From Gemmatimonadota bacterium (GTDB lineage: Bacteria > Gemmatimonadota > Gemmatimonadetes > Longimicrobiales > Gaopeijiaceae), in the NCBI GenBank assembly GCA_022826565.1, contig JAJDUP010000034.1:56765-120764 (forward strand): DNA of 64,000 nt. Reading direction: 5' to 3'. The notes under the pieces are model-generated. The model had not been told where the DNA came from. It did not search any database and saw nothing but the letters and a program-made list of their open reading frames with translations. Below are positions 39,874 to 49,800 of the stretch, piece after piece. A program made the position numbers and the translations under genes. The first letter of the stretch is position 1. Every line of letters starts with the position of its first letter.

Positions 39874-40146
39874 TCACGGCCCGATCTCCGGAAACCGCTC
39901 CGACTGCTCGCCCGTCGGTATCTGGCGCAGCTTCCGCACCGCGCGCGACACGTCGCCAGCATCGGACCGAATCAGGAGCCAATCGTCGCCGAACCGCGTG
40001 AGGCGGACCCAACACAACCCGTCACCGGCTTCGTCAATGGCGACGACCTCCCGGGCGTGTATCTCCCGCCCGTATACTTGCCCGATGATTCCGCTGTCGC
40101 TCACAGTATAAACCTGCCCCCGAATCACAGGTGTAACCCTTGCCAT
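39874..40146 (-). CDS. Hypothetical protein, 90 aa
   Basis: 'MARVTPVIRGQVYTVSDSGIIGQVYGREIHAREVVAIDEAGDGLCWVRLTRFGDDWLLIRSD'; no family recognised. Confidence 0.35.
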   Translation of the reverse strand: MARVTPVIRGQVYTVSDSGIIGQVYGREIHAREVVAIDEAGDGLCWVRLTRFGDDWLLIRSDAGDVSRAVRKLRQIPTGEQSERFPEIGP

Positions 40147-40452
40147 CGGGCAACCGCAGTTGATCCGATGCTGCACGGACGCCGGGCTGTCGTAGGCTCT
40201 CAATAGCTTCCACAGGTAGGCTAAATGCCCCACCCGTGACCACGCAACACGCCATGCCGTCCGCCCGAAGCGGTGTTTCGTTAGCGGCGATGAACCGGTG
40301 CCTGTGTCGACGCCCTGCAAACGAATGAGGATGATGGCCGTGCTTCTAGGTCTGCCCCATTGCATCGAGTCCTTTCGCGAAAACGAGAACCTTGGACAGG
40401 GGCCGGGCGGTGATGCTCCCGCTGAGGAAGCGGCGGCCGAGTCGGCCCGCGA

Positions 40453-41523
40453 TCAGAACGTGGTAGCGAACCCGGCGTGAATGCTGAAGACGCGATGCCT
40501 GGCGGATTCGCCGACGTACTTGTCGACGTCCTGCAACCCGTGGCTGTAGAGTAGCCCGACATCGACGCGGATGGAGCTCACGGCCACCTCGAAGCCCACT
40601 CCGCCGGACAGCCCGAAATCTATGGGCTGCGTATCGAAGTTCGCGTTTGCGCAATCGTCGCTGGCGGTGAAGCGCCCCGGTCCCGACCCCGTGCTGCCCA
40701 GGACGATGCTGCAATCGGTCTCCAGGGAGACGTAGGGGCCGATGAGCGCATAGAAGGGCAGATCGGGGGCCGCCGGGGGCGATATGCGGGCCAGCGCCGT
40801 GAAATCGATGCTCTGGAACGAAACGTCCGCGGTGGAGGTCAGGTCGTTCAGACCAACTGACACTCGGGCGCCCTTCTGCGCCCACTGGGCACCGATCTGG
40901 ACGCCCAGCGGACCGTCGCCCAAGGGGAAGGAGACACCGACCCCGCCGGCCATGCCTGTGTATTGGGACGCATCGATGGTCGCCGGGCCGCTGGTCCCGA
41001 ACGTCATGTTTGCCGCGTTCACGCCGACAAATGGGAAGAGCACGGTCAGGTCGAGGCCGCTGCCGCTCTCGGCCGGCTGAGCGGCGGGAGCGGGCATGGG
41101 CGCTCCAGGCGCCGCCTCCGGCGCCCGTGACGGTGCCGCTGCACCCTCTGCCCGCATGTGCGCCTGATCGAGCAGTGCAAGCGCAGCCGTGTACTGCTCA
41201 CCGGTCCGGCCAGCCTCTTGCAGGTACCGGATGACCGACGCGATGGCCGTTTGGGGGTAATCGGCGCCCAGGGCCACCCGTGCATGTCTGAACCAGAGTT
41301 CGACCGGCGTTTCCAGCCCGTAGGTGGCCTGCAGCGCCAGGACAACGTCCAGCGACTCCAGCGCCGCAACGAAGTCCCCGCTCTGGACCTGTCGTTCGGC
41401 ACGCACGAGGTACAGATCCGCCTGTATCTCGGGCGGCAGCTCCTGGGCTGACACGATCGTCGGTCCGGCCGGTACGGCCAGAACCAACACCACCGCGACG
41501 ATCCAGCGATTCAATCTGGCCAT
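40453..41523 (-). CDS. Outer membrane beta-barrel protein with N-terminal TPR-like region
   Basis: Signal 'MARLNRWIVAVVLVLAVPAGPTIVSAQ'; barrel-like C-term 'GMAGGVGVSFPLGDGPLGVQIGAQWAQKG...VFSIHAGFATTF' ending in F. Confidence 0.75.
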   Translation of the reverse strand: MARLNRWIVAVVLVLAVPAGPTIVSAQELPPEIQADLYLVRAERQVQSGDFVAALESLDVVLALQATYGLETPVELWFRHARVALGADYPQTAIASVIRYLQEAGRTGEQYTAALALLDQAHMRAEGAAAPSRAPEAAPGAPMPAPAAQPAESGSGLDLTVLFPFVGVNAANMTFGTSGPATIDASQYTGMAGGVGVSFPLGDGPLGVQIGAQWAQKGARVSVGLNDLTSTADVSFQSIDFTALARISPPAAPDLPFYALIGPYVSLETDCSIVLGSTGSGPGRFTASDDCANANFDTQPIDFGLSGGVGFEVAVSSIRVDVGLLYSHGLQDVDKYVGESARHRVFSIHAGFATTF

Positions 41524-41605
41524 TCGACACGCCCTTCCGGTGGGTGGACTCATTCAATGGTGCAGTGCCCGCAATGTACCGGCGCGGCCCGGGCTGTCAA
41601 ACGCG

Positions 41606-41830
41606 TCAGTCCCGGCGCTCCTTCGTCGTCCAAAGCATGAGGCCCCCATTGGCGGCCCGCGCGCCGTAGCGGGCGAGGGCCTCGAGGGGAGGCAGCACTT
41701 CGATCCGGTCCAGCTCCGCAGGCGTGACCGCCGCGAGGACGCTGGGGGACGAGTCCGAGAAGGGCCGCTGGTTCCAGAGGCTGTTCATGCGTATCGCGAT
41801 GCAGTCTGCCCGAGTTCGAGATCGACGGCA
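41606..41830 (-). pseudogene. Fragment resembling a TonB-receptor plug-type domain
   Basis: 'AAVTPAELDRIEVLPPLEALARYGARAANGGLMLWTTKE' resembles plug signature 'IExIEVLxGxxAxxxYGxxGANGVxxxTTK'; no upstream partner domain. Confidence 0.45.
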
Positions 41831-42195
41831 TCTGGCGCTGGGCCGACTAGCCTGAGCGCATGGAGTTGACCGGATTGGACGGACGCGACATCGGCTATCG
41901 ACCTCGTTGCGCGGAGGACTACCGGGGAATGGGTGGCGATCCAGTGCAAGTGCTACGACGAGCGCCGTACACGCTGGCAAGGGCCATATCGCCAAGTATT
42001 CTCGGAGGCTCGCAACAGCCGGTCTTCCAGCTTCGGTGGAGTCGTGGGCGACGTGGGCCGGTGGGGGCCGATCGCGGAACGGGCAATAGCCTCCCGGCTC
42101 TCCAGCACCCGGCCGCAAACAAGCGAAGTGGCTTCCGTTCGTCCCTCACGTGTATCTTGAGGAACCAGCATCGCTCAGTCCCATGGGAGGCGAAA

Positions 42196-42807
42196 GTGGC
42201 TGTTGACACACTGGATGAACTGCGCACCGTCTACCGTCCGCCCGCGCCGAGGGCCGGGCTCAAGGTCCTGGATCGCCTGGACGACCACTGTCGCAGGTTC
42301 ATCGCACTCTCACCGTTCTACGTCATCAGTTCCGCCCGGGCCGACGGGCGGGCCGACGCCTCCCCGCGTGGCGACCCGCCAGGTTCGTTGGCGCACGTTT
42401 TGGACGACCGGACGCTTCTGCTGCCCGACCGACCGGGGAACCGCCAAGTGGACACGTTGATGAACCTCGTCGAACGTCCCTATGTGGGGTTGCTATTCTT
42501 CGTGCCGGGCTTCACGGAAACGCTTCGCATCAACGGTCGGGCGGAGATCTCGACCGATCCGAAACTGCTCAAGGTGCTTGCGATCAAGGCCAAGCCGCCG
42601 ATCTCGGTCCTCAAGGTGTCGGTCGAAGAAGCATTCCTCCACTGCGCCAAGGCGCTCATTCGGGCGCGGCTCTGGGACCCGGCAGCCCAGGTCGAACGCT
42701 CGTGCTATCCCACCTACGGGCAAGTTCTGGCGGATCAGATTGCGGGCGCGGACGCCGCAGAGATCGACGTCGGCGAGGAGGAAAGCGCGCGGACCGAACT
42801 CTATTGA
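42196..42807 (+). CDS. Pyridoxamine 5'-phosphate oxidase-family (PPOX-type) flavoprotein
   Basis: 'LDDHCRRFIALSPFYVISSARADGRADASPRGDPPGSLAHVLDDRTLLLPDRPGNRQVDTLMNLVERPYVGLLFFVPGFTETLRINGRAEI'; GTG start after ggaggcgaaa. Confidence 0.85.
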   Translation: MAVDTLDELRTVYRPPAPRAGLKVLDRLDDHCRRFIALSPFYVISSARADGRADASPRGDPPGSLAHVLDDRTLLLPDRPGNRQVDTLMNLVERPYVGLLFFVPGFTETLRINGRAEISTDPKLLKVLAIKAKPPISVLKVSVEEAFLHCAKALIRARLWDPAAQVERSCYPTYGQVLADQIAGADAAEIDVGEEESARTELY

Positions 42808-43120
42808 TCGGGACGATCATGGCGGAGGCTGCGGGACGTTCGGATGAAGCCTTCCTGCATCCGGCTGTCAGCGGCGGCGGTCGGCGGGGTTGGACGGCGC
42901 CGCGTTTGTCGCTCACGCGGACCCCTCCGGGCCGGTTAGGGGCTTTCGGAAGGTTGGCTAGCAGTGGGCTGGCCGTAAGGGGCCGTGAGGACAAGCGGTC
43001 TCACAACGAGCGAACCGGCTTCGGCGGCGGCAAGGCCCCGTATTGCGGGAGTTGGCGGCCGGGTCTCGAGACACCGTGCCTGGTCTGCCACCGACGCCGC
43101 GCTGACGTGAGCGTCTTCCG

Positions 43121-46100
43121 GTGAGCGCCAACCGCTCGCGGGACTACGACGTGGTCGTCGTGGGCGCGGGTCCGGTGGGCAGCCTGTGCGCCATCGCGCA
43201 CGGGCGGAGAGGCGCTCGCGTCGCCCTCTTGGAAGCGAATCTGAGGTCTTCGAGGCGAATGGCGGGGGAGTGGCTGCATCCGCCTGCCGTGCGGATCCTT
43301 CGCGAGTTGGGGATAAAGCTGGGGACGCAGCCATGCAGTACAACGGGCAGGGGCTTTGTAGTTCTCCCGGAAGACGGATCCGAGCCGATCGTGCTTCCCT
43401 ATGCCGACGGATCTCACGGACTGTCGTGCGAGCACGAGGCGATCGTCTCGGCCCTGCGTGACGCGGTCGAGAACGAATCCGATGTCGCCTTCATCCACCG
43501 TGCCCGCGTGCGTTCGGTGGAGGACGGCAGGGTCGTCTTTGTCCGGGACGGAGCCGAGGAGTCCGTGACCGCTGGGCGGATCGTGGGCGCGGACGGCCGG
43601 GCTTCCACCGTGCGCCGGTCGCTGGGGGTATCGGCGGGCCGGACAACCTGCTCGCGGATGGTCGGAGTCACGACGAGGGGAGCGAGCCTGCCGCTTGAGG
43701 GTTACGGGTATGTCGTGCTCGGCGGGCCGGGTCCAATTCTCATGTACCAACTGGGAGAGCAACGCGTCCGCATCATCGTGGACGTACCGCCGGACCAGTG
43801 GATCCCCCGGGACCGGATCGGCTTCCTCTCGGATGCCTATGCCGGCCTGATTCCCGAGAACCTCCGACCCGGCTTCTTCGAGGCGCTTCGGGCGGGAAGG
43901 TTCGACACGGCCGCCAATGAACTCAGGCCGCGCGTGACGTACGGGACCCCGCATCGCGTGCTCATCGGCGATGCGGCCGGGCATTATCATCCCATGACTG
44001 CGTCGGGAATGACGCTCGGTTTCGGCGATGCGCTGACGCTGGCCGAGGCCGGCGACTTCGACGACTTTCGGCGCAGGCGCTTCAGGGCAACCCACACGCC
44101 GGAACTCCTCGCCATGGAGCTCTACGAGGTCTTCGTCGATCACCGGTCCGAGTCCGCTGCGGTCAGACGCGCCGTCTACCGGCGTTGGCGGGCGAGTTCC
44201 TCATTCCGTGACCGCACCATCCGTCTACTCGCCTGCGAAGAAACATCGCCAGCCCGTCTCAATCTTACCGGAGGCGCGATGCTGGCCCGTGCGATCGCCC
44301 GGGAGATACCGCGATCCTGCGACCAGGCCGCCTGGCGGCGTACCCGCGACACCGTTCATGCGCTGTCGGTTCGCGTCCGGTGGCTCTTGCGTAGCGTCAG
44401 GCTGCTGCACAAGGCAAGGAGGAAGGGAACAGAGGACGAGCGGATTCTGGACTCCCTGGGTCGCGCATTGCCGGCGTCGATGCCGCCGGGTCCGAGCAAC
44501 ACCCGTTCCACGCGCCCGGGCGAAGTGGCTTCATGCGACGCCGGACTGGCCTTGAGCCGCGCGAGTGCGCGCCTGCTGAGCCTCCAAGGGAAGGACGGCG
44601 CTTGGGAAGGCGAGATGGTCTGGTGTCCCATGCTCACGGCGCAGTACGTGTTGCTGCACCATCTCCTTGGACGGCGGCTCAACCCCGGCCGCCGCCGCCG
44701 TGTGCTGCGGTCCTTTGAGCGGACCCGTCTCGAAGGAGGTGCCTGGGGTCTGCACGAACACTCGGCTCCCCACCTGTTCGTCTCGACGCTGGTCTATGTG
44801 GCGGCGAGACTTCTCGGGGTTGAGCGGGACGACCCGTCGATAGAGTCGGCTCGACGATTCCTGCGGGAAGAGGACGTTCTCCGTATCCCGAGTTGGGGAA
44901 AATTCTGGCTGGCGCTCCTCAATCTCCACGACTGGCGCGGAGTCCACCCCATCCTGCCGGAACTGTGGAGCCTGCCGCGCCGGGCTCCCCTGCATCCCGC
45001 CAACTGGTACTGCCACACGCGGCTCATCTACATGGCCATGGCCGCGGTCTACGCGCAGCGGTTTCAGGTGCCCGTTACGCCCTTGACCGCTTCGTTGCGG
45101 GAGGAGCTGTTTGCCGAGCCGTTCGCGGACATCGATTTCTCCGGGTGCCGCAACCGGTTGCGAGACGAGGACCTTTACGCCCGGCCCAGCCGGTGGCTTC
45201 GGGCCGGATACGAGTTTGCGAGGGTGGTTGAACGGTTCCACGGCAAGCGTCTCAGAGCGCGATGCGTGGAAGCGATCCTCCGGCGAATCAGGTGGGAACT
45301 GCGAACCACCGACCACGCGAGCATCTCGCCCGTCAGCGGTCTCATCAACATCCTCGCTCTGTGGCTGCATGATCCGCACGACACCGACTGCCGCCGGGCG
45401 CTCAGGCAACTGGACGGTTGGATCTGGGAGGACGAGAAGGATGGAGCGCGGGTCACCGGAGCGAGGAGCGCTTCCTGGGATACCGGACTCTCTCTGCAAG
45501 CACTGGCAACGGTCGCGGATGTTGACGGCGTCGGCGACGCCATTCGGCACGGGGCATCCTACCTGCGCGGGCAACAGATCGGCGTCAGCTTCGAAGGGTT
45601 TCGCGCGGCGCATCGCACCGACCCGAAGGGAGGCTGGTGCTTCCCCGGGGCGTGGCATGGGTGGCCGGTCACCGACTGCACCGCCGAAGCCTTGGTGGGG
45701 ATCATCGGAGCGCATCCCGACGCTGCCGACGCGACCATGCTCCGCGATGCGGCCGGGTTCATGCTGCGCGGCCAGAACCACGACGGTGGGTTCGGCAGCT
45801 ACGAGGCGCGGCGTTCGAGGATCGGACTGGAGTGGCTGAATCCGGCAGAGATGTTCGGCGACTCGATGACCGAGCGCTCCTACGTCGAATGCACCGCGTC
45901 TTGCCTCGCGGCGCTGGCTGTCTGCCAGCAGCGCCTCGCACCCTCGACGAATGGAGAGATTGCGAATGCCGTCTCAAAGGCCGAAGCGTGGCTTCGGCGG
46001 GGCCAGGCAAGCGATGGGTCTTGGCGTGGTGCGTGGGGCGTCCATTTCATCTACGGCACGATGTTCGGCGTCCGTGGTCTCGTCGCCGCCGGTGCCCGTC

Positions 46101-46498
46101 CCGGGGATCCCGCGCTGCGTCTCGCGTGCCGGTGGCTGCTGGACCGTCAACGACCGGACGGGGGGTGGGGCGAACACCACAGCGGGTGCGCCATCGGCCG
46201 ATACGTCCCGCACGAGCAGAGCCAGGTCATCCAGACCGCGTGGGCGCTGATCGCGCTCCTCACCGCCGACGATTCGAACTGGAGCGCAATCTCACGCGGC
46301 ATCCGGTTCCTGATCGACGCCCAGGACGCGGATGGCGCATGGCCCAGGCAGCAGGCGTCCGGAGTCTTCTTCCGCACGGCGCTGCTGGAGTACGCCCTGT
46401 ATCGAGACTACTTTCCCCTGCACGCGCTCGGTCTCTACGAGCAGCGGCGCCGGTTCCGGCCCGGATCTGCCTCGCCCGAATCGCATGGGAGCACTTGA
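43121..46498 (+). CDS. Fusion: FAD-dependent monooxygenase (squalene-epoxidase-like) + oxidosqualene-cyclase-type triterpene cyclase, 1125 aa
   Basis: N-term 'YDVVVVGAGPVGSLCAIAHGRRGARVALLEAN', 'GRIVGADGRAS', 'LIGDAAGHYHPMTASGMTLGFGDA'; C-term 'SWDTGLSLQAL', 'HGWPVTDCTAEAL', 'NPAEMFGDSMTERSYVECTASCLAAL', 'GSWRGAWGVHFIYGTMFGVRGL', 'GGWGEHHSGC'. Confidence 0.92.
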   Translation: MSANRSRDYDVVVVGAGPVGSLCAIAHGRRGARVALLEANLRSSRRMAGEWLHPPAVRILRELGIKLGTQPCSTTGRGFVVLPEDGSEPIVLPYADGSHGLSCEHEAIVSALRDAVENESDVAFIHRARVRSVEDGRVVFVRDGAEESVTAGRIVGADGRASTVRRSLGVSAGRTTCSRMVGVTTRGASLPLEGYGYVVLGGPGPILMYQLGEQRVRIIVDVPPDQWIPRDRIGFLSDAYAGLIPENLRPGFFEALRAGRFDTAANELRPRVTYGTPHRVLIGDAAGHYHPMTASGMTLGFGDALTLAEAGDFDDFRRRRFRATHTPELLAMELYEVFVDHRSESAAVRRAVYRRWRASSSFRDRTIRLLACEETSPARLNLTGGAMLARAIAREIPRSCDQAAWRRTRDTVHALSVRVRWLLRSVRLLHKARRKGTEDERILDSLGRALPASMPPGPSNTRSTRPGEVASCDAGLALSRASARLLSLQGKDGAWEGEMVWCPMLTAQYVLLHHLLGRRLNPGRRRRVLRSFERTRLEGGAWGLHEHSAPHLFVSTLVYVAARLLGVERDDPSIESARRFLREEDVLRIPSWGKFWLALLNLHDWRGVHPILPELWSLPRRAPLHPANWYCHTRLIYMAMAAVYAQRFQVPVTPLTASLREELFAEPFADIDFSGCRNRLRDEDLYARPSRWLRAGYEFARVVERFHGKRLRARCVEAILRRIRWELRTTDHASISPVSGLINILALWLHDPHDTDCRRALRQLDGWIWEDEKDGARVTGARSASWDTGLSLQALATVADVDGVGDAIRHGASYLRGQQIGVSFEGFRAAHRTDPKGGWCFPGAWHGWPVTDCTAEALVGIIGAHPDAADATMLRDAAGFMLRGQNHDGGFGSYEARRSRIGLEWLNPAEMFGDSMTERSYVECTASCLAALAVCQQRLAPSTNGEIANAVSKAEAWLRRGQASDGSWRGAWGVHFIYGTMFGVRGLVAAGARPGDPALRLACRWLLDRQRPDGGWGEHHSGCAIGRYVPHEQSQVIQTAWALIALLTADDSNWSAISRGIRFLIDAQDADGAWPRQQASGVFFRTALLEYALYRDYFPLHALGLYEQRRRFRPGSASPESHGST

Positions 46499-46499
46499 G

Positions 46500-46681
46500 G
46501 CTCCTTGCGATGCCGAACCTTGAACGTGCCGAATCCCCTGATCTTGATGCCCTCGCCTCGCACGAGCGCGTCCTGCACCGTGGCGAGAAAACGCCTCGAC
46601 GACCAGCCCGCATTCCTTCTTGTTGAGCCGGGGTTTCGACCGCCTCGGGGCAACCCGCTCAATGAGGTCCGCTTTGGTCAT
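46500..46681 (-). pseudogene. HU/IHF-family DNA-binding protein remnant, frameshifted and C-terminally diverged
   Basis: Frame 1 'MTKADLIERVAPRRSKPRLNKKECGLVVEAF' continues in frame 2 as 'FLATVQDALVRGEGIKIRGFGTFKVRHRK'; removing one T of a TTTT run restores the frame. Confidence 0.75.
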
Positions 46682-46862
46682 CCTCTCTTCTCTTCGGAAT
46701 CGTGTGCGATTCTTGTCCTTGTATGGCAAGAGCTCACGTTCATGCGTGCTCCATCCGTAAAGTCCGTGCTCCGGCCTCCGTGGAGCGTTTGGCTTTGGAA
46801 GGTGTGTGGGATTTCCTATCCGGTGGATCCAAGGTGAGGGGCGGCAGTTCCGTTCGTGACTT

Positions 46863-49800
46863 ATGTTGGAAGACATGGACGCTCATGATCCCCACTCGCT
46901 CGGATCGACGCCTTCCCGCAGACGAACGCGTGGCGCGCTATTGGCCGTCGTCGCCTTATGGGCATGCTCGGACGGCTCAACCTCACCCACCGATTCCCCG
47001 GATCCTCGGCTATCCCCGGCCTCGGTGGTGGTCTCACCGAGCGAACTGACCCTTACGGCGCTGGGCGACACGGCCACGCTCACGGCAACAGTGTACGACG
47101 CTGCGGACAACGTCGTCGCCGACGCTGAGGTGACATGGGCAAGCTCCGAACCCGACGTTGCCACGGTCGCCGCGGACGGGCTCGTGGCGGCCGTTGGAAA
47201 CGGGTCCACGCCGATCACTGCGACTGCGGGCTCGGTCTTGGGTTCCGCCACGGCGACGGTCGATCAAGCCCCAGCCTCGGTCGTGGTTTCTCCGGGCGAA
47301 CTGACGTTCTCCGCGCTGGGCGACACGGCCACGCTCGCGGCGACGGTGTACGACGCGGCGGGCAACGTCGTCGCCGACGCCGAGGTTACATGGGCAAGCT
47401 CCGAACCCGACGTTGCCACGGTCGCCGCGGACGGACTCGTTGCGGCCGTGGGGAACGGAACGGCTCATGTAACGGCGACTTCCGGATCCATCGGCGCACA
47501 GGCCACGCTGCGGGTGCAGTCGCGCTCCGAGGACGCGGATCGCGAAGCGCTCGTCGCGCTGTACGAGGCCACCGATGGCGACAACTGGACCGACAACACC
47601 AACTGGCTGAGCGACAGGCCGCTGGGCGAGTGGCATGGGGTGGAGACCGATGTTCAAGGAAGAGTCACCGGCCTCCGGTTCCGGAACAACAATTTGGCGG
47701 GCTTTCTTCCGTCCGAACTGGGCGATCTCGCCAATCTGACGGAGCTGACCATCTACGATTTCAACCATGGGTCTCTGCTTCCCGCTCCCATCCCACCCGA
47801 GCTCGGCAATCTGGCCAACCTGAGAGAGTTGGCACTCGCCGGCACCGGCCTCACGGGCACCATTCCAGCGGAGCTGGGCAAACTCGAGAATCTGACCAAC
47901 TTGGCGCTTTGGGTGAACAACTTCTCCGGGTCCATCCCGCCCGAACTGGGCAACCTCACCAAGCTGACGCATCTGGATCTCATCGATACCGATCTCGTCG
48001 GGATCGTCCCCCCGGAACTCATCGGGTTGCCGCTCAGCTATTTCGCATGGGACAGCTACGAGGGTCTGTGCATGCCCGGAACGCCAGCCTTCGCCGACTG
48101 GGTCGCCGGGATCGAGGTGCACAGGGGGAACGACTACTGCAACGCGCCCGACCTGGCGGTGCTGGATTCGCTGTACTGGCAGGCGGGCGGTCCCGGCTGG
48201 ACCAGTTCGGCTGGTTGGTTCGAGGGCGAAGTCCCCGTTTTGGGCCGGTGGCACGGCGTTTCCGCGGAAGATTCGCTTGGCCGGGTTACCGGAATCGACC
48301 TCGCTGGCAACGGGCTCTCCGGAGAGCTACCGCTGGGCCTGGGCGATCTCGGGCAACTGACGGCGCTTCGACTCGGCGACAATCCCGGCCTGTCGGGGTT
48401 TCTCCCACACACGATGCCGCGCCTCTCGGCACTCAGGGAGTTCCGGTACTCGGGAACGGATCTCTGCGTTCCGACGGAGGCGTTCATCCGCCGCTGGCTC
48501 GACGCTTTGGAGGTGCACGAGGGTACAGGCATGGACTGCGAGCCCACGCCGGATCGCGAGGTGCTGCGGAAGCTCTACGACGCCATGGGCGGAGAGCGGT
48601 GGTTCGACACCGGCAACTGGTTCACCGACGCCCCCCTGCGCGAATGGCACGGCGTCGACGCCGACGGCCAGGGGCGGGTCGTGGGGCTGGACCTGTCCCA
48701 CAACGGCCTGGTCGGCACGTTTCCGCCCGACATCGTCGGGCTCGGCGCGCTGGTTTCGCTCAGCCTTTCCGGGAACGATCTCTCAGGCGGACCGATACCG
48801 CCCGAACTGGGGGGGCTCGTCAACCTGGAGTTTCTGGACCTCGCCGGCATAAGGGTAACGGGCACCATACCTGCCGAGCTTGGCGACCTTACCCGGCTGC
48901 GAGAGCTGGATATGTCCGGCAACAAGCTCTCCGGCGGAATTCCGGACGCGCTGGCCGATATTGCGACGTTGGCGCACCTGGATTTGGCCGACAACGTTCT
49001 GAATGGTTCGATTCCGGCGCGACTCGCCGAACTCTCCGGCCTGCGACAACTCCACCTTGAAGGCAACGGCCTGTCCGGTCCCCTCCCCCCCGAGATCGGC
49101 GGCCTTCCCGAGCTGCGCGTTCTGGACCTCTCCGGCAACGCCATCTCGGAGTCGATTCCCGCTGCGTTCGGGAATTTCGCCAAGCTGGAGTATCTGAACC
49201 TCTCCTACAACGAACTTTCCGGTCCCGTCCCGCCGGAGCTGGCCCGAATCGCCGGTCTGACCGAACTGTTCCTGGGCGGCAACCGCCTGTCGGGTCCCCT
49301 CCCCCCCGAGATCGGTGATCTCGCGCGGCTGCGTTCGCTCGCCCTGACGAACAATGCGGAGATGTCGGGGCCGCTGCCGGCCAGCCTCATAAATCTCGGC
49401 GAGTTGAGCCATCTCCACGCCACCGGAACGGGACTGTGCGCGCCTCCCGACGAGGCGCTGCTCGCCTGGCTGAACGCGCTGCTTATCCGGCGGGTGCGGC
49501 GATGCGATTCCGACCCCGCTCCGGCATATCTCACGCAAGCGGCCCAGTCCCTCGATCTTCCCATCGCTCTGGTGGCCGGGGAGGAGGCTCTGATGCGCGT
49601 ATTCCCGACGGCGACGCGCGCCAACTCCGAACGCATTCCGCCCGTGCGCGCCGCCTTCTACCTCAACGGATCGTTCGTGCATTCGGTGGACATTCCCGAC
49701 AAGCCGGGTCCGATCCCGACCGAGGTGGACGAGGGGTCGCTGGCGCGTTCGGCCAACGCGCCCGTGCCCGCCGAGATCGTCCAACCGGGGCTTGAACTCG

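Noticed and set aside
43121-46498. Reading the C-terminal half as a squalene-hopene cyclase
   Set aside because: The DxDD motif is absent; DCTAE with YVECTS-type context fits the oxidosqualene cyclase class better.
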